A model generated the notes under the pieces. The model was not told where the DNA came from. It did not search any database and saw only the letters and a program-made list of their open reading frames with translations. Positions 1 to 8,530 of a DNA stretch of 36,453 bases are shown one piece after another. The stretch's first letter is position 1. Every line of letters starts with the position of its first letter. The stretch is from Nitrospinota bacterium. Its GTDB lineage: Bacteria > Nitrospinota > Nitrospinia > Nitrospinales > VA-1. The DNA lies in contig DUZG01000014.1 of NCBI GenBank assembly GCA_013349585.1, positions 1 through 36,453 of the forward strand, in the 5' to 3' direction. Made by a program: the position numbers and the translations under genes.

Positions 1-395
1 ATGTCATGGTCGAGGGTTTTAAATCCTAATTTTACATATATTGCGCTTGCTATCGGAACAGCCGTAAAAATCGTCATAAGGTACCCTTTAAGGCCCATTA
101 CCTCCTTCAGCAATCGGATACTGTGAGCCCGATATTCCTTTTCGACAACCCAAGCAGACCAGTTACACACCTTATAGGTGATGGAGCCAATCGTTCTCTT
201 GCTAAAAATAGTACCTAGAAATCCTACGATGACTCTATCTGCCTCCAAGACGTAACCAAAATAATTTTCCTCAGAGTTCCAGTGATTCACGAACAATTGC
301 CTGCAATCTTCCTTAGAAACAGGCTCCTCGAATAACCTGACTAATTTAAAGACTCCTTCGAAATCTGACTCCAGCGCCTTTCGAACGATCATCAT
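1..395 (-). CDS. GNAT-like N-acetyltransferase, partial (C-terminus runs off the left edge)
   Basis: Minus-strand open frame from ATG at 395 with no stop to position 1; translation MMIVRKALESDFEGVFKLVRLFEEPVSKEDCRQLFVNHW...GYVLEADRVIVGFLGTIFS...IASAIYVKLGFKTLDHD has GNAT-like layout (IRKA.ESDFEGV..L, VIVGFLG, YVKLGFK). Confidence 0.6.
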   Translation of the reverse strand, partial: MMIVRKALESDFEGVFKLVRLFEEPVSKEDCRQLFVNHWNSEENYFGYVLEADRVIVGFLGTIFSKRTIGSITYKVCNWSAWVVEKEYRAHSIRLLKEVMGLKGYLMTIFTAVPIASAIYVKLGFKTLDHD

Positions 396-406
396 GTCCC
401 CTCTGT

Positions 407-616
407 TTAATATTCATTCTTGTCCAACCATTTCTTAATTAAATCCTCACAGATATTACTTTTAGAGATGGTTGGTGTTTCACCCTTCTTTATTTGTTTA
501 TCCTGTTCTGCCCTCACCCCAAGATTAAATCTAATTTTAGTTTCCTCATCCAGATACACCTGAACCGATGCCTGTCTTAATTTAGTAGGTTTTGTTTCTG
601 CTGTTTTCTTTGCCAT
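407..616 (-). CDS. Small hypothetical protein (MAKKTAETKPTKLRQASVQVYLDEETKIRF...), possibly RHH-like; internal Met at 616 preferred over ORF start at 664
   Basis: ORF track frame; MAKK start is a more natural N-terminus; basic N-terminus followed by short beta/helix pattern. Confidence 0.45.
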   Translation of the reverse strand: MAKKTAETKPTKLRQASVQVYLDEETKIRFNLGVRAEQDKQIKKGETPTISKSNICEDLIKKWLDKNEY

Positions 617-757
617 CAACCCTCTCCAATAACATCTATTTTTCCCAATTCTAACCGCATCCAATCTTTAGTCAATAGCACATAATTTAGTTTTTTAAGC
701 ACTACAGTTATGTAATACTACAATTAACATTATTTACTAACTATTGAAACTCTGATT

Positions 758-1042
758 ATGAATATCCAACAAATCAAATTCTGGAGAAAAACATTAGATT
801 TTGACTCAGGGGAATATCCGCAGATCAGTAACCAAGATTTAGATGTTGTGGATTTCTTAATAGATGAACTTGAGAAATCTCATGAATCCAACAAAAAGAA
901 TAAATGCTCCAGTTGCTTATTTTGGGAAAAATCATCAGAGACAGGATTTGGTTTTTGTCCTATCGGCAAGGATTACTTTTTAGGAAGTAATAAGTGTGAA
1001 TACGGAACATGGAAACTTAATAAAGAAGGAGAAGAGTTATGA
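758..1042 (+). CDS. Hypothetical Cys-rich small protein (CSSCLFW...GFCPIG...C)
   Basis: Complete 94-aa ORF; ATGA stop/start overlap with the following lipoprotein gene. Confidence 0.5.
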   Translation: MNIQQIKFWRKTLDFDSGEYPQISNQDLDVVDFLIDELEKSHESNKKNKCSSCLFWEKSSETGFGFCPIGKDYFLGSNKCEYGTWKLNKEGEEL

Positions 1043-1677
1043 AGAAGATGCTGATTTTAGTGTTGATGAGTGTTTTAGTTTTTACTGGAACTGGATGTGC
1101 AACCAATCCAATTTTGAATGGAAAGAATGTTGGTGGTGTCATTGGTTCTTCCGGTGGAGCATATGGGGGGTCAGTTTTGACAAAGAACTCATCTAAAGGA
1201 GTTCAAATTGCAAGCATCGCAGGTGGAGCATTACTCGGTTGGTTGGCAGGTTCTAAAGTTGGTGAGTATTTTGATGAGAGGGATAAGAAACGACAGGTCA
1301 AGTTGATAGAAAATGTCTTGGAGAATAATAGAGACAATATGACATCAACTGACACTTACAAAAAGACATGGACTAATCCGAATGGTCAGCAACAAACTGG
1401 AATGGTCACTCAGTCAATAACACCTCTTAGAACTTTTCAACAACCTCAGAATAATATCTATGTTGGAGATCAAAGACCATCATTACCTAATGGTCACCCT
1501 GACAAATGGAAAGAGTTCACATACACGCAACCAAATCAAAATAATCAATATGCATCATCTGGTCAGGTTTGTAGGGATGCTCAAATCACAATCAGCATTG
1601 AAGGATTAGGACAACCAACTAAACAGCAATTTTATACTGCTTGCCGAACAGAACAAGGTTGGAGGAGTGTAAATTAG
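1039..1677 (+). CDS. Glycine-zipper lipoprotein, 17 kDa surface-antigen/OmpA-like 2TM type
   Basis: Signal peptide with lipobox-like FTGTGC, Gly-rich GKNVGGVIGSSGGAYGGSV...IAGGALLGWLAGSKVGEYFDERD. Confidence 0.7.
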   Translation: MKKMLILVLMSVLVFTGTGCATNPILNGKNVGGVIGSSGGAYGGSVLTKNSSKGVQIASIAGGALLGWLAGSKVGEYFDERDKKRQVKLIENVLENNRDNMTSTDTYKKTWTNPNGQQQTGMVTQSITPLRTFQQPQNNIYVGDQRPSLPNGHPDKWKEFTYTQPNQNNQYASSGQVCRDAQITISIEGLGQPTKQQFYTACRTEQGWRSVN

Positions 1678-1707
1678 GATTGTTTCAGATCAATTTTAAG
1701 GTAGTCT

Positions 1708-1746
1708 AGAGTCCAGTTTCCGGCAAGGTTTCTGGACTCTTTTTTT
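1708..1746 (+). terminator. Intrinsic terminator
   Basis: AGAGTCCAG - 15 nt - CTGGACTCT followed by TTTTTT, 30 bp after the stop of the lipoprotein gene. Confidence 0.85.
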
Positions 1747-1972
1747 AGGGAAAAATAGTGACAAAAATGCAGGAATTTTTCGGCATTGATTTACCCCCAA
1801 ATGAACAGTTGGCACTTCTATAAGTCTTCTATAAGTATTTTTTAGAATTTATAAAACCATGTTAAAATTATAAGTAATTGGTTTTAAAGGGTTTTAATGA
1901 TTTCTAGGAAGGATTAAACCGTTGACCAAATGTTTTTTAAGGGAGCAAGCAAATATTTTTTCATAAATATGA

Positions 1973-2764
1973 TTAGCGAATTTTCTTGAGATATCCATTT
2001 GGATTAAAAGTCATATAAAATTTTTCACAGTTTTGATCTATTTCAAAAGAATCATTATGATTAAAAAATTCCTGAATGGCCTCAAAGGGTCCATCGCCCC
2101 AGTTTGGCATGATAGGATGACCGTTAATATTAGAGTCTTCCACAATCATATAGCTATTGGGGGTTACAAAATCACAGTAAATTTTCATTTCTTTTAGCAC
2201 ATGATGCATATTGTGATCAGAGTCGAGTATAACCAATACAATCTGGCTTCCTTCAATCATTTTAGCAATTTTTTGAACCACCTTATCGCTTGTGGATGAT
2301 CCCTTTAAATATGTAATTCTTTCATGAACCGGACGGTTTTCTAATTCCTCAATATCGACGGCAATCACCTTTCCTTTTCCAATGGAATCCATTATCGAGG
2401 CAAGAAAACCAACACCACCGCCCTCATTCGTCCCCGTTTCAATAACAATATCTGGTTTTAATTCAAATAGGAGTTCCTGGTAAATCCAAAGATCCATAGG
2501 GCATTTCATTGTTCGATGCCCCATCCACCGAGTATTTTTCCAGGTTCTCTCTGGTGAGCTATAATAAAGCGAATGGAATTGAGCTGGTATATCTCCAGAA
2601 TTTTTAGAAAAATAATTGTATGATCTAACAAAAATAAGCTCCAAGACAAAAGTTGCGATTCGAAATATTTTCCGAAAAACCCCATCTTGGGAAAGACCCA
2701 TAGCCCTACTGATTTTTTTACTTCTCTTCATATTCTTGATACACTCCGCAAAAATTAGCCTCAA
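1973..2764 (-). CDS. CmcI/cephalosporin-hydroxylase-like SAM-dependent methyltransferase (sugar O-methyltransferase type)
   Basis: Motifs DLWIYQELLFELKPDIVIETGTNEGG, KVIAVDIE, VILDSDHNMHHVLKEM, YMIVEDSNINGHP typical of CmcI family. Confidence 0.75.
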   Translation of the reverse strand: MRLIFAECIKNMKRSKKISRAMGLSQDGVFRKIFRIATFVLELIFVRSYNYFSKNSGDIPAQFHSLYYSSPERTWKNTRWMGHRTMKCPMDLWIYQELLFELKPDIVIETGTNEGGGVGFLASIMDSIGKGKVIAVDIEELENRPVHERITYLKGSSTSDKVVQKIAKMIEGSQIVLVILDSDHNMHHVLKEMKIYCDFVTPNSYMIVEDSNINGHPIMPNWGDGPFEAIQEFFNHNDSFEIDQNCEKFYMTFNPNGYLKKIR

Positions 2765-2840
2765 TAATATTCGGCAACATGATAAAATGATACGCTGATA
2801 CTTATAAAATGTCTATTTGTTCTAAAAATCTGGAGCCCCT

Positions 2841-4073
2841 TTGAAATACCCAACCTGTCGATTCTGTAATGCAAATCTGATTTCGTTTTGTGACCTTGGC
2901 CTATCTCCTCTTGCTAATTCATTTCTGAAAGAAAGTCAGCTACAGACTGATGAAGCATTTTACCCCTTGCATGCCTACATCTGTGAAGATTGCCATCTGG
3001 TACAACTTGAAGAATTTGAATGTCCAAAAAATATTTTTACCAATTATGCATACTTTTCGTCTTTTTCTAAAACATGGTTAAAGCATTGCCAAGCTTACAC
3101 AAATAATGTGATCTCCAGATTCAAACTTGATCGCAAGAAAAAGGTAATTGAAATTGCAAGTAACGATGGGTGCCTTCTAAAATATTTTAATGAATCAAAA
3201 ATTCCCGTTTTGGGCATCGAACCCGCAGAAAATGTAGCACGGGAAGCAGAGGCTTCTGGAGTACCTACTGTAAAAAGTTTTTTCAACTCTGAACTTGCTC
3301 GAAAGCTAAAGGCCGAAAATAAGCAAGCCGATTTTTTAATTTGCAACAATGTTCTAGCTCATGTCCCAAATCTTAATGATTTTATTGCTGGTTTAAAAAT
3401 TCTACTTAAACCTGAAGGCGTAATTACCTTGGAATTCCCCTCTTTAATGAAATTAATAGAGCAAGTTCAGTTTGATACGATTTACCATGAACATTTTTCC
3501 TATTTTTCATTATTAACCGCTGAAAAATTATTTTCTCATCATGGATTAACCTTATTTGATGTTGATGAGTTAAATACTCATGGGGGCTCTTTACGAATAT
3601 ACGCTCAACACAAAGAAAACACAGAAAACTTAACAAGTGAAAACGTATCACGTATTAAACTAATGGAAAAAAATAAAGGCTTGGACAAATTAAGTTCTTA
3701 CCTTAACTTTACAAAACAGGTGGAAGAAACAAAACGAAAACTTTATAGTTTTTTAGCTAAAAAAAAGCAATCAGGAAAATCTATAGCCGCCTATGGCGCC
3801 CCTGCCAAAGGCAACACACTTCTTAATTATTGCAATATCGGAACCGATTTAATTGATTATACTGTAGATCTAAATCCTGGAAAGCAGGGTCATTTTCTTC
3901 CCGGCACCCATATTCCGGTCTTTCATCCAGATAAAATTAAGGATACTAGACCCGACTATCTTCTCATTTTACCATGGAACATAAAAAACGAAATAATGGA
4001 ACAAATGAAAATTATTAATACATGGGGAGGGAAGTTCATTATTCCCATACCAAAAGTAATGGTACAACAATGA
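2841..4073 (+). CDS. NDP-hexose C-methyltransferase (zinc-binding N-terminal domain, SAM methyltransferase, C-terminal domain; TylCIII/NovU/EvaC-like)
   Basis: N-term CRFCNANLISFCDLGLSPLANSFL, CEDCHLVQLE; VIEIASNDGCLLKYF; DTIYHEHFSYFS; IAAYGAPAKGNTLLNYC. Confidence 0.85.
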   Translation: MKYPTCRFCNANLISFCDLGLSPLANSFLKESQLQTDEAFYPLHAYICEDCHLVQLEEFECPKNIFTNYAYFSSFSKTWLKHCQAYTNNVISRFKLDRKKKVIEIASNDGCLLKYFNESKIPVLGIEPAENVAREAEASGVPTVKSFFNSELARKLKAENKQADFLICNNVLAHVPNLNDFIAGLKILLKPEGVITLEFPSLMKLIEQVQFDTIYHEHFSYFSLLTAEKLFSHHGLTLFDVDELNTHGGSLRIYAQHKENTENLTSENVSRIKLMEKNKGLDKLSSYLNFTKQVEETKRKLYSFLAKKKQSGKSIAAYGAPAKGNTLLNYCNIGTDLIDYTVDLNPGKQGHFLPGTHIPVFHPDKIKDTRPDYLLILPWNIKNEIMEQMKIINTWGGKFIIPIPKVMVQQ

Positions 4074-4600
4074 TTTTTAAAGAAACCAATTTGCAAGGGG
4101 CATTTGTTATAGAACCTGAAATGTTAACCGACGAGAGAGGGGCTTTCGCCCGTATATTTTGTAAAAAAGAATTTAAAAACCATGGACTGAACCCAAATAT
4201 TTTCCAGTGTAGTATTTCGCTCAATAAAGAAAAATTTACTCTAAGAGGAATGCACTTTCAAAAAATCCCTCACGCTGAAGCTAAACTAGTTCGATGCTCC
4301 CGAGGACTCATCTATGACGTGATTGTGGATTTACGACCTAACTCGCCTACCTATATGGGATGGACCTCTATAGAAATATCTCTCGAAAACAAGAGAATGG
4401 TATATGTACCTGAAGGATTTGCTCATGGATTTCAAACCTTGGAGGACAACACAGAAGTAATTTATCAAATGTCCCAGTTTTATTCTCCAGGCCACTCCGG
4501 TGGGTTCCGCTGGGATGACCCTTCATTTAATATTGAATGGCCTACCGAACCAATAGTCATTTCACCTAAAGATAAAATTTTTTCTGACTTTAGGTCATGA
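4070..4600 (+). CDS. rfbC: dTDP-4-dehydrorhamnose 3,5-epimerase family protein
   Basis: MIFKETNLQGAFVIEPEMLTDERGAFARIFC, LRGMHFQ, KLVRCSRGLIYDVIVDLRPNSPTY, YVPEGFAHGFQTLEDNTEVIYQMS; ATGA overlap with upstream gene argues for start at 4070 not 4022. Confidence 0.88.
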   Translation: MIFKETNLQGAFVIEPEMLTDERGAFARIFCKKEFKNHGLNPNIFQCSISLNKEKFTLRGMHFQKIPHAEAKLVRCSRGLIYDVIVDLRPNSPTYMGWTSIEISLENKRMVYVPEGFAHGFQTLEDNTEVIYQMSQFYSPGHSGGFRWDDPSFNIEWPTEPIVISPKDKIFSDFRS

Positions 4601-5499
4601 AAAAAACCTTGGTAACTGGAGCATCTGGTTTTATAGGAAGGCATGCGCTCGAGCCTCTATTACAGGCTGGCCATGAAGTACACGCTGTCTCATTTAAAAA
4701 AAAATCGGGAAATGAGACCAATATAAAATGGCACCAGGCTGACCTCAAAAACTCTACTCAAACGCAAGACCTTATAGGGAAAATCCAACCCACCCATCTA
4801 CTCCATTTTGCCTGGTGCGCCGATCCGGGAAAGTTCTGGACAGACCCCGAAAATACTCAATGGGTTGAGGCTAGCTTTAATTTAATAAAAAATTTTCACG
4901 CGCAAGGTGGCAAACGAGTAGTTATTGCTGGCAGTTGCGCTGAATACAATTGGAATAAAAGTATCTATTCTGAAAAGGCAAGTCCTGAAATGCCAGCTAC
5001 GCTTTATGGGAAATGTAAGCAGGAACTTCAAATCAAAGCCGAGTCTTTCTGTCATAAAGTCGATTTAAGCCTTTGTTGGGGACGAATATTTTTCGTTTAC
5101 GGACCTTACGAGCACCCGGAGCGCCTTGTCTCTTCAGTAGTTCGTTCTTTATTGAAAAATGAACCTGCGGAATGCTCCCATGGAAAACAAAAACGAGATC
5201 TACTTTTTGTTGAAGATGTAGCCTCTGGATTCGTATCTATCCTGGAAGATAAGATAACGGGAATTGTAAATATAGGATCAGGCAAGGGTGTCGCACTCAA
5301 GGACGTTATAAAAACCATCGGCGATAAAATTGGACGAAATAATTTGATTAGGATAGGCGCCCTTCCCTCTCCCATAAATGATCCGCCGATACTGGTGGCC
5401 AACACAAAAAGGTTAACAGAAGAAGTCGGATGGACACCAAAGTTCGATATCAATGCAGGGCTTGACCGAACAATTCAATGGTGGAAAAGTGCACTGTGA
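4597..5499 (+). CDS. NAD(P)-dependent epimerase/dehydratase (SDR), probable NDP-4-keto-sugar reductase
   Basis: Rossmann GASGFIGRHALEPLL, YxxxK (YGKCK), GRIFFVYGP; overlaps upstream gene by 4 bp. Confidence 0.85.
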   Translation: MKKTLVTGASGFIGRHALEPLLQAGHEVHAVSFKKKSGNETNIKWHQADLKNSTQTQDLIGKIQPTHLLHFAWCADPGKFWTDPENTQWVEASFNLIKNFHAQGGKRVVIAGSCAEYNWNKSIYSEKASPEMPATLYGKCKQELQIKAESFCHKVDLSLCWGRIFFVYGPYEHPERLVSSVVRSLLKNEPAECSHGKQKRDLLFVEDVASGFVSILEDKITGIVNIGSGKGVALKDVIKTIGDKIGRNNLIRIGALPSPINDPPILVANTKRLTEEVGWTPKFDINAGLDRTIQWWKSAL

Positions 5500-5555
5500 A
5501 ACCCAACAGCATCTAATAAAACCTACTTATTTTTTTGCGGTGGGATTGAGAAAAT

Positions 5556-6317
5556 CTACATTTCTTCGGCGATGATAGCTTTCAGTTTTGAGCGCAGCCT
5601 GAAAACCGCTTTGGAGTGGATTTGTGAAACTCGGGATTCTGTTATATCTAGAACTTCCCCGATCTCTTTCATGGTCAGTTCTTCATAATAGTAAAGGGAT
5701 ATCATCAATCGCTCTTTTTCAGGAAGTGTATCGATGGCCTTGGCGATAATCTCTTTCAGCTCGCTCAGACGGAACGATGTTTGTGGATCGTTATCGCCCT
5801 TGCCTGCTAGACAGTCCAGAAGACTTTGTTGTTCGCCGGACTCCTTGGCGATGCCTAAATCCTCCAAACTGAGAATCGGCATGCTTTTCGTTTCGTTCAT
5901 GGTAATGAAAAGTTCATCCATGGTGACACCCATTTCACCAGCTACCTCATCATCTTCAGGAGGACGGCCCAACTTATTCTGCAATTTCTGAACAACTTCA
6001 TCCAAAGCAGAGGCTTTTTGCCGTACCGATCGCGGAACCCAATCCATTGATCTCAGTTCGTCAAGAATAGATCCGCGAACCCTGAATTCAGCATAGGTTT
6101 TAAACTTGGCACCACGTGATGCATCGTATTTGTCAATCGCGTCAATCAAGCCGAGCACGCCGACACTGATTAAGTCATCGACTTCGATATGCGGAGGTAG
6201 GCGCATCGCGATCCGGTTCGCAACATATTTGATCATCGGCGCGTATTCCTTAATTACCTCTTCGCGGTTCTCTACCGAAATCTCAATTCGATTGATTGCA
6301 TGTCCTTTAGTAGCCAT
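5556..6317 (-). CDS. fliA: RNA polymerase sigma-28 factor for flagellar operons
   Basis: YVANRIAMRLPPHIEVDDLISVGVLGLIDAIDKYD, YAEFRVRGSILDELRSMDWVPRSVRQKA, region 4 LTMKEIGEVLDITESRVSQIHSKA. Confidence 0.95.
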   Translation of the reverse strand: MATKGHAINRIEISVENREEVIKEYAPMIKYVANRIAMRLPPHIEVDDLISVGVLGLIDAIDKYDASRGAKFKTYAEFRVRGSILDELRSMDWVPRSVRQKASALDEVVQKLQNKLGRPPEDDEVAGEMGVTMDELFITMNETKSMPILSLEDLGIAKESGEQQSLLDCLAGKGDNDPQTSFRLSELKEIIAKAIDTLPEKERLMISLYYYEELTMKEIGEVLDITESRVSQIHSKAVFRLRSKLKAIIAEEM

Positions 6318-6332
6318 TTATATTTTCTCTCA

Positions 6333-6581
6333 TTACGCCCTTTGATCCAATTGAGTGCCCTTGTCTTCTTCCTGATCCTTGTCGACCATATCTTCTTTCT
6401 CTTCTTGCAGCAACATCGAACCTACTCCCCAAGCCAGTAAACCAAAAAGTATCGCACCACCAATCCCGCGAGAGATTCCCGTGAAAAAAGTCGCCCCCAT
6501 TAAAACACTGCCTATGGATAGAATTCCAAAGGACAGTAGACCAAACGAAGCGGCCATCTTTTGTATATTAAGGGGAGTCAT
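6333..6581 (-). CDS. Small two-TM membrane protein between flhG and fliA
   Basis: MTPLNIQKMAASFGLLSFGILSIGSVLMGATFFTGISRGIGGAILFGLLAWGVGSMLL + acidic tail; ATGA overlap with flhG stop (start at 6581). Confidence 0.7.
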   Translation of the reverse strand: MTPLNIQKMAASFGLLSFGILSIGSVLMGATFFTGISRGIGGAILFGLLAWGVGSMLLQEEKEDMVDKDQEEDKGTQLDQRA

Positions 6582-7441
6582 TTGGCTTGAAAAGCACTCC
6601 TCCAAAAATAAGGTTGATTGCCTTCACCAGATTTCGGTTTCTCTTTTGAAATCTTTTCGGCAAGTTCATTGATGCAACCGCTGAATTTTGAAAAAGGGTA
6701 AATTTCCAGAAAAGCTTTTTGTTGGCGAATCGCTTTCGGAACATTAGGGTCGTATAATATATATCCCATATACTCAACAGAAACACCGCTAAGAAAGCGA
6801 TCGGTAACTGCTGTCAAGTTTCTGTAAACACCTTGTGCTTCTCTTTCAGACGCAACGGAGTTAACAATCAACCTGAATTTTTTTTGTGAATGGTTGTTAT
6901 GTAAAATCTTCATCAAAGCATAGACATCGGTCAACGAAGTCGGCTCTGTTGTGGCAATAAGAAGCGTTTCATGGGCGGCACTGCAAAAGAAAGTTACATT
7001 AGCTGAAATACCCGCGCCCGTATCGAAAATCAGAAAATCATATCCACGGCTGACCCGATCTAACTCATCCATGAGCATCATTTTCTTTTCGGTCTCCAAT
7101 TGTGTTAACTCTTGAAGTCCGTCACCTGCTGGTAAAACATGAATACCTTCCGGGCCGTGCAATATAATGTCTTCGACATTCAATTCCCCTGACAAAACAT
7201 GGCCAATATGCTTTTTCGAAACTAATCCTAAAAGAATATCAATATTGTTCAGGCCAAGATCCGCATCGACCACCAGAACTTTTTTACCCCGTTTAGACAA
7301 GGCATAAGCAAGGTTAGCCACGATATTGGTTTTACCAACACCGCCCTTACCGCTACTGACTGCTAGAACTCTCAAATCTGATTCGTTCATTTCACTGTAT
7401 GTCATTCTTTTTAAAGTAGTTGCTTGCCCGTCCAATATCAT
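6578..7441 (-). CDS. flhG: MinD-like flagellar number regulator ATPase
   Basis: VSSGKGGVGKTNIVANLAYAL, VVDADLGLNNIDILLG, FLIFDTGAGIS; downstream of flhF. Confidence 0.93.
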   Translation of the reverse strand: MILDGQATTLKRMTYSEMNESDLRVLAVSSGKGGVGKTNIVANLAYALSKRGKKVLVVDADLGLNNIDILLGLVSKKHIGHVLSGELNVEDIILHGPEGIHVLPAGDGLQELTQLETEKKMMLMDELDRVSRGYDFLIFDTGAGISANVTFFCSAAHETLLIATTEPTSLTDVYALMKILHNNHSQKKFRLIVNSVASEREAQGVYRNLTAVTDRFLSGVSVEYMGYILYDPNVPKAIRQQKAFLEIYPFSKFSGCINELAEKISKEKPKSGEGNQPYFWRSAFQAK

Positions 7442-7468
7442 ATCTTAATCCCCTAATTTATCTTGAAA

Positions 7469-8530
7469 TCAGTTAAAAATCAAACTTATTACTTTATCGG
7501 GTGCCGCAACTTCCAAGTCTTCAGGCACATTCTGACCTGCAGTAAAATAAGACAGAGGAACCCGGTTTCGTACAGAGAAATTAAACAAAGGGCCAAAACT
7601 CAAACCTTCATCCAGTTTGGTAAAAAGCACACGGTCCACGCCAAGCGGCAAAAACTGTTGATAAGTCGTTGATAACAGCTTCTCCTGAGCAGTGACACTG
7701 AGAACCAGATGCGTTTCTACCCCACCGACCGCATCAAAAATTTCTTTAAGCTGCCGCGAGTAATCTTTATCTCGATGCGACCGTCCTGTGGTATCAATTA
7801 GAATGAGATCTTTATCGGAATGTTTATTAACAATTTCGCGTAGCTCGCTTTTGCCCCCTGCTACCTCAACAGGCAATTTCATAATATCTCCATAAATTTG
7901 TAATTGATCAACGGCACCCAACCTATAAGTATCTAGAGAAACCAAAGCCACTTTTTTATTTTTACGAATCGCGTAGTTTGCGGCAACCTTGGCAATGGTT
8001 GTGGTTTTTCCAACGCCTGTCGGACCCACGAATGCAACCATTTTTGGACCCTCCGTTTGCAGGTTAATTTCACCTTCAAAGGGAATGACCTTTTTCATAA
8101 GGTTCATCGCACGTATTTTTTCTTTCGCTGGTTTTTCATCGTTCTGACCTATGGATTTTTTTAGTATCTTAGATGCCAGTTGCTCATCCAATCCGTTTCC
8201 CACCAGATGGGAATAAGTCTCAAACTGACTGGGCTTTAATCCCAAAGTCTGAGCTTGACCCTTCTCACTTAAAAGATTGAAGATGAGAGATTTCATATCC
8301 AAACCATCGCCTTCATTCAAATCCAATTCACTTTCAATATTTGCAACGACCGGTTCTTCGAATTCAATGGCCGCTGTTATTTCCACCTTATTTGCAACAC
8401 TGCGACCATATAAAGGCAAATTTGGTTTTATGGAACGAGTGCTCATTATCAGCGCATCGTCACCCAACTCGAGTTTCACCTGCTTTAGAGCCTCGACATA
8501 ATTTTTAGCAGTAAATTTTTTAATTTGCAT
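7469..8530 (-). CDS. flhF: Flagellar biosynthesis SRP-like GTPase
   Basis: MQIKKFTAKNYVEALKQVKLELGDDALIMSTR; GPTGVGKTTTIAKVAANYA; LIDTTGRSHRD. Confidence 0.95.
   Translation of the reverse strand: MQIKKFTAKNYVEALKQVKLELGDDALIMSTRSIKPNLPLYGRSVANKVEITAAIEFEEPVVANIESELDLNEGDGLDMKSLIFNLLSEKGQAQTLGLKPSQFETYSHLVGNGLDEQLASKILKKSIGQNDEKPAKEKIRAMNLMKKVIPFEGEINLQTEGPKMVAFVGPTGVGKTTTIAKVAANYAIRKNKKVALVSLDTYRLGAVDQLQIYGDIMKLPVEVAGGKSELREIVNKHSDKDLILIDTTGRSHRDKDYSRQLKEIFDAVGGVETHLVLSVTAQEKLLSTTYQQFLPLGVDRVLFTKLDEGLSFGPLFNFSVRNRVPLSYFTAGQNVPEDLEVAAPDKVISLIFN

Noticed and set aside
996-1196. 66-aa ORF overlapping the Cys-rich protein and lipoprotein genes
   Set aside because: Out-of-frame overlap with two better supported genes; Trp-rich random translation (WNWMCNQSNFEWKECWWCHWFFRW).
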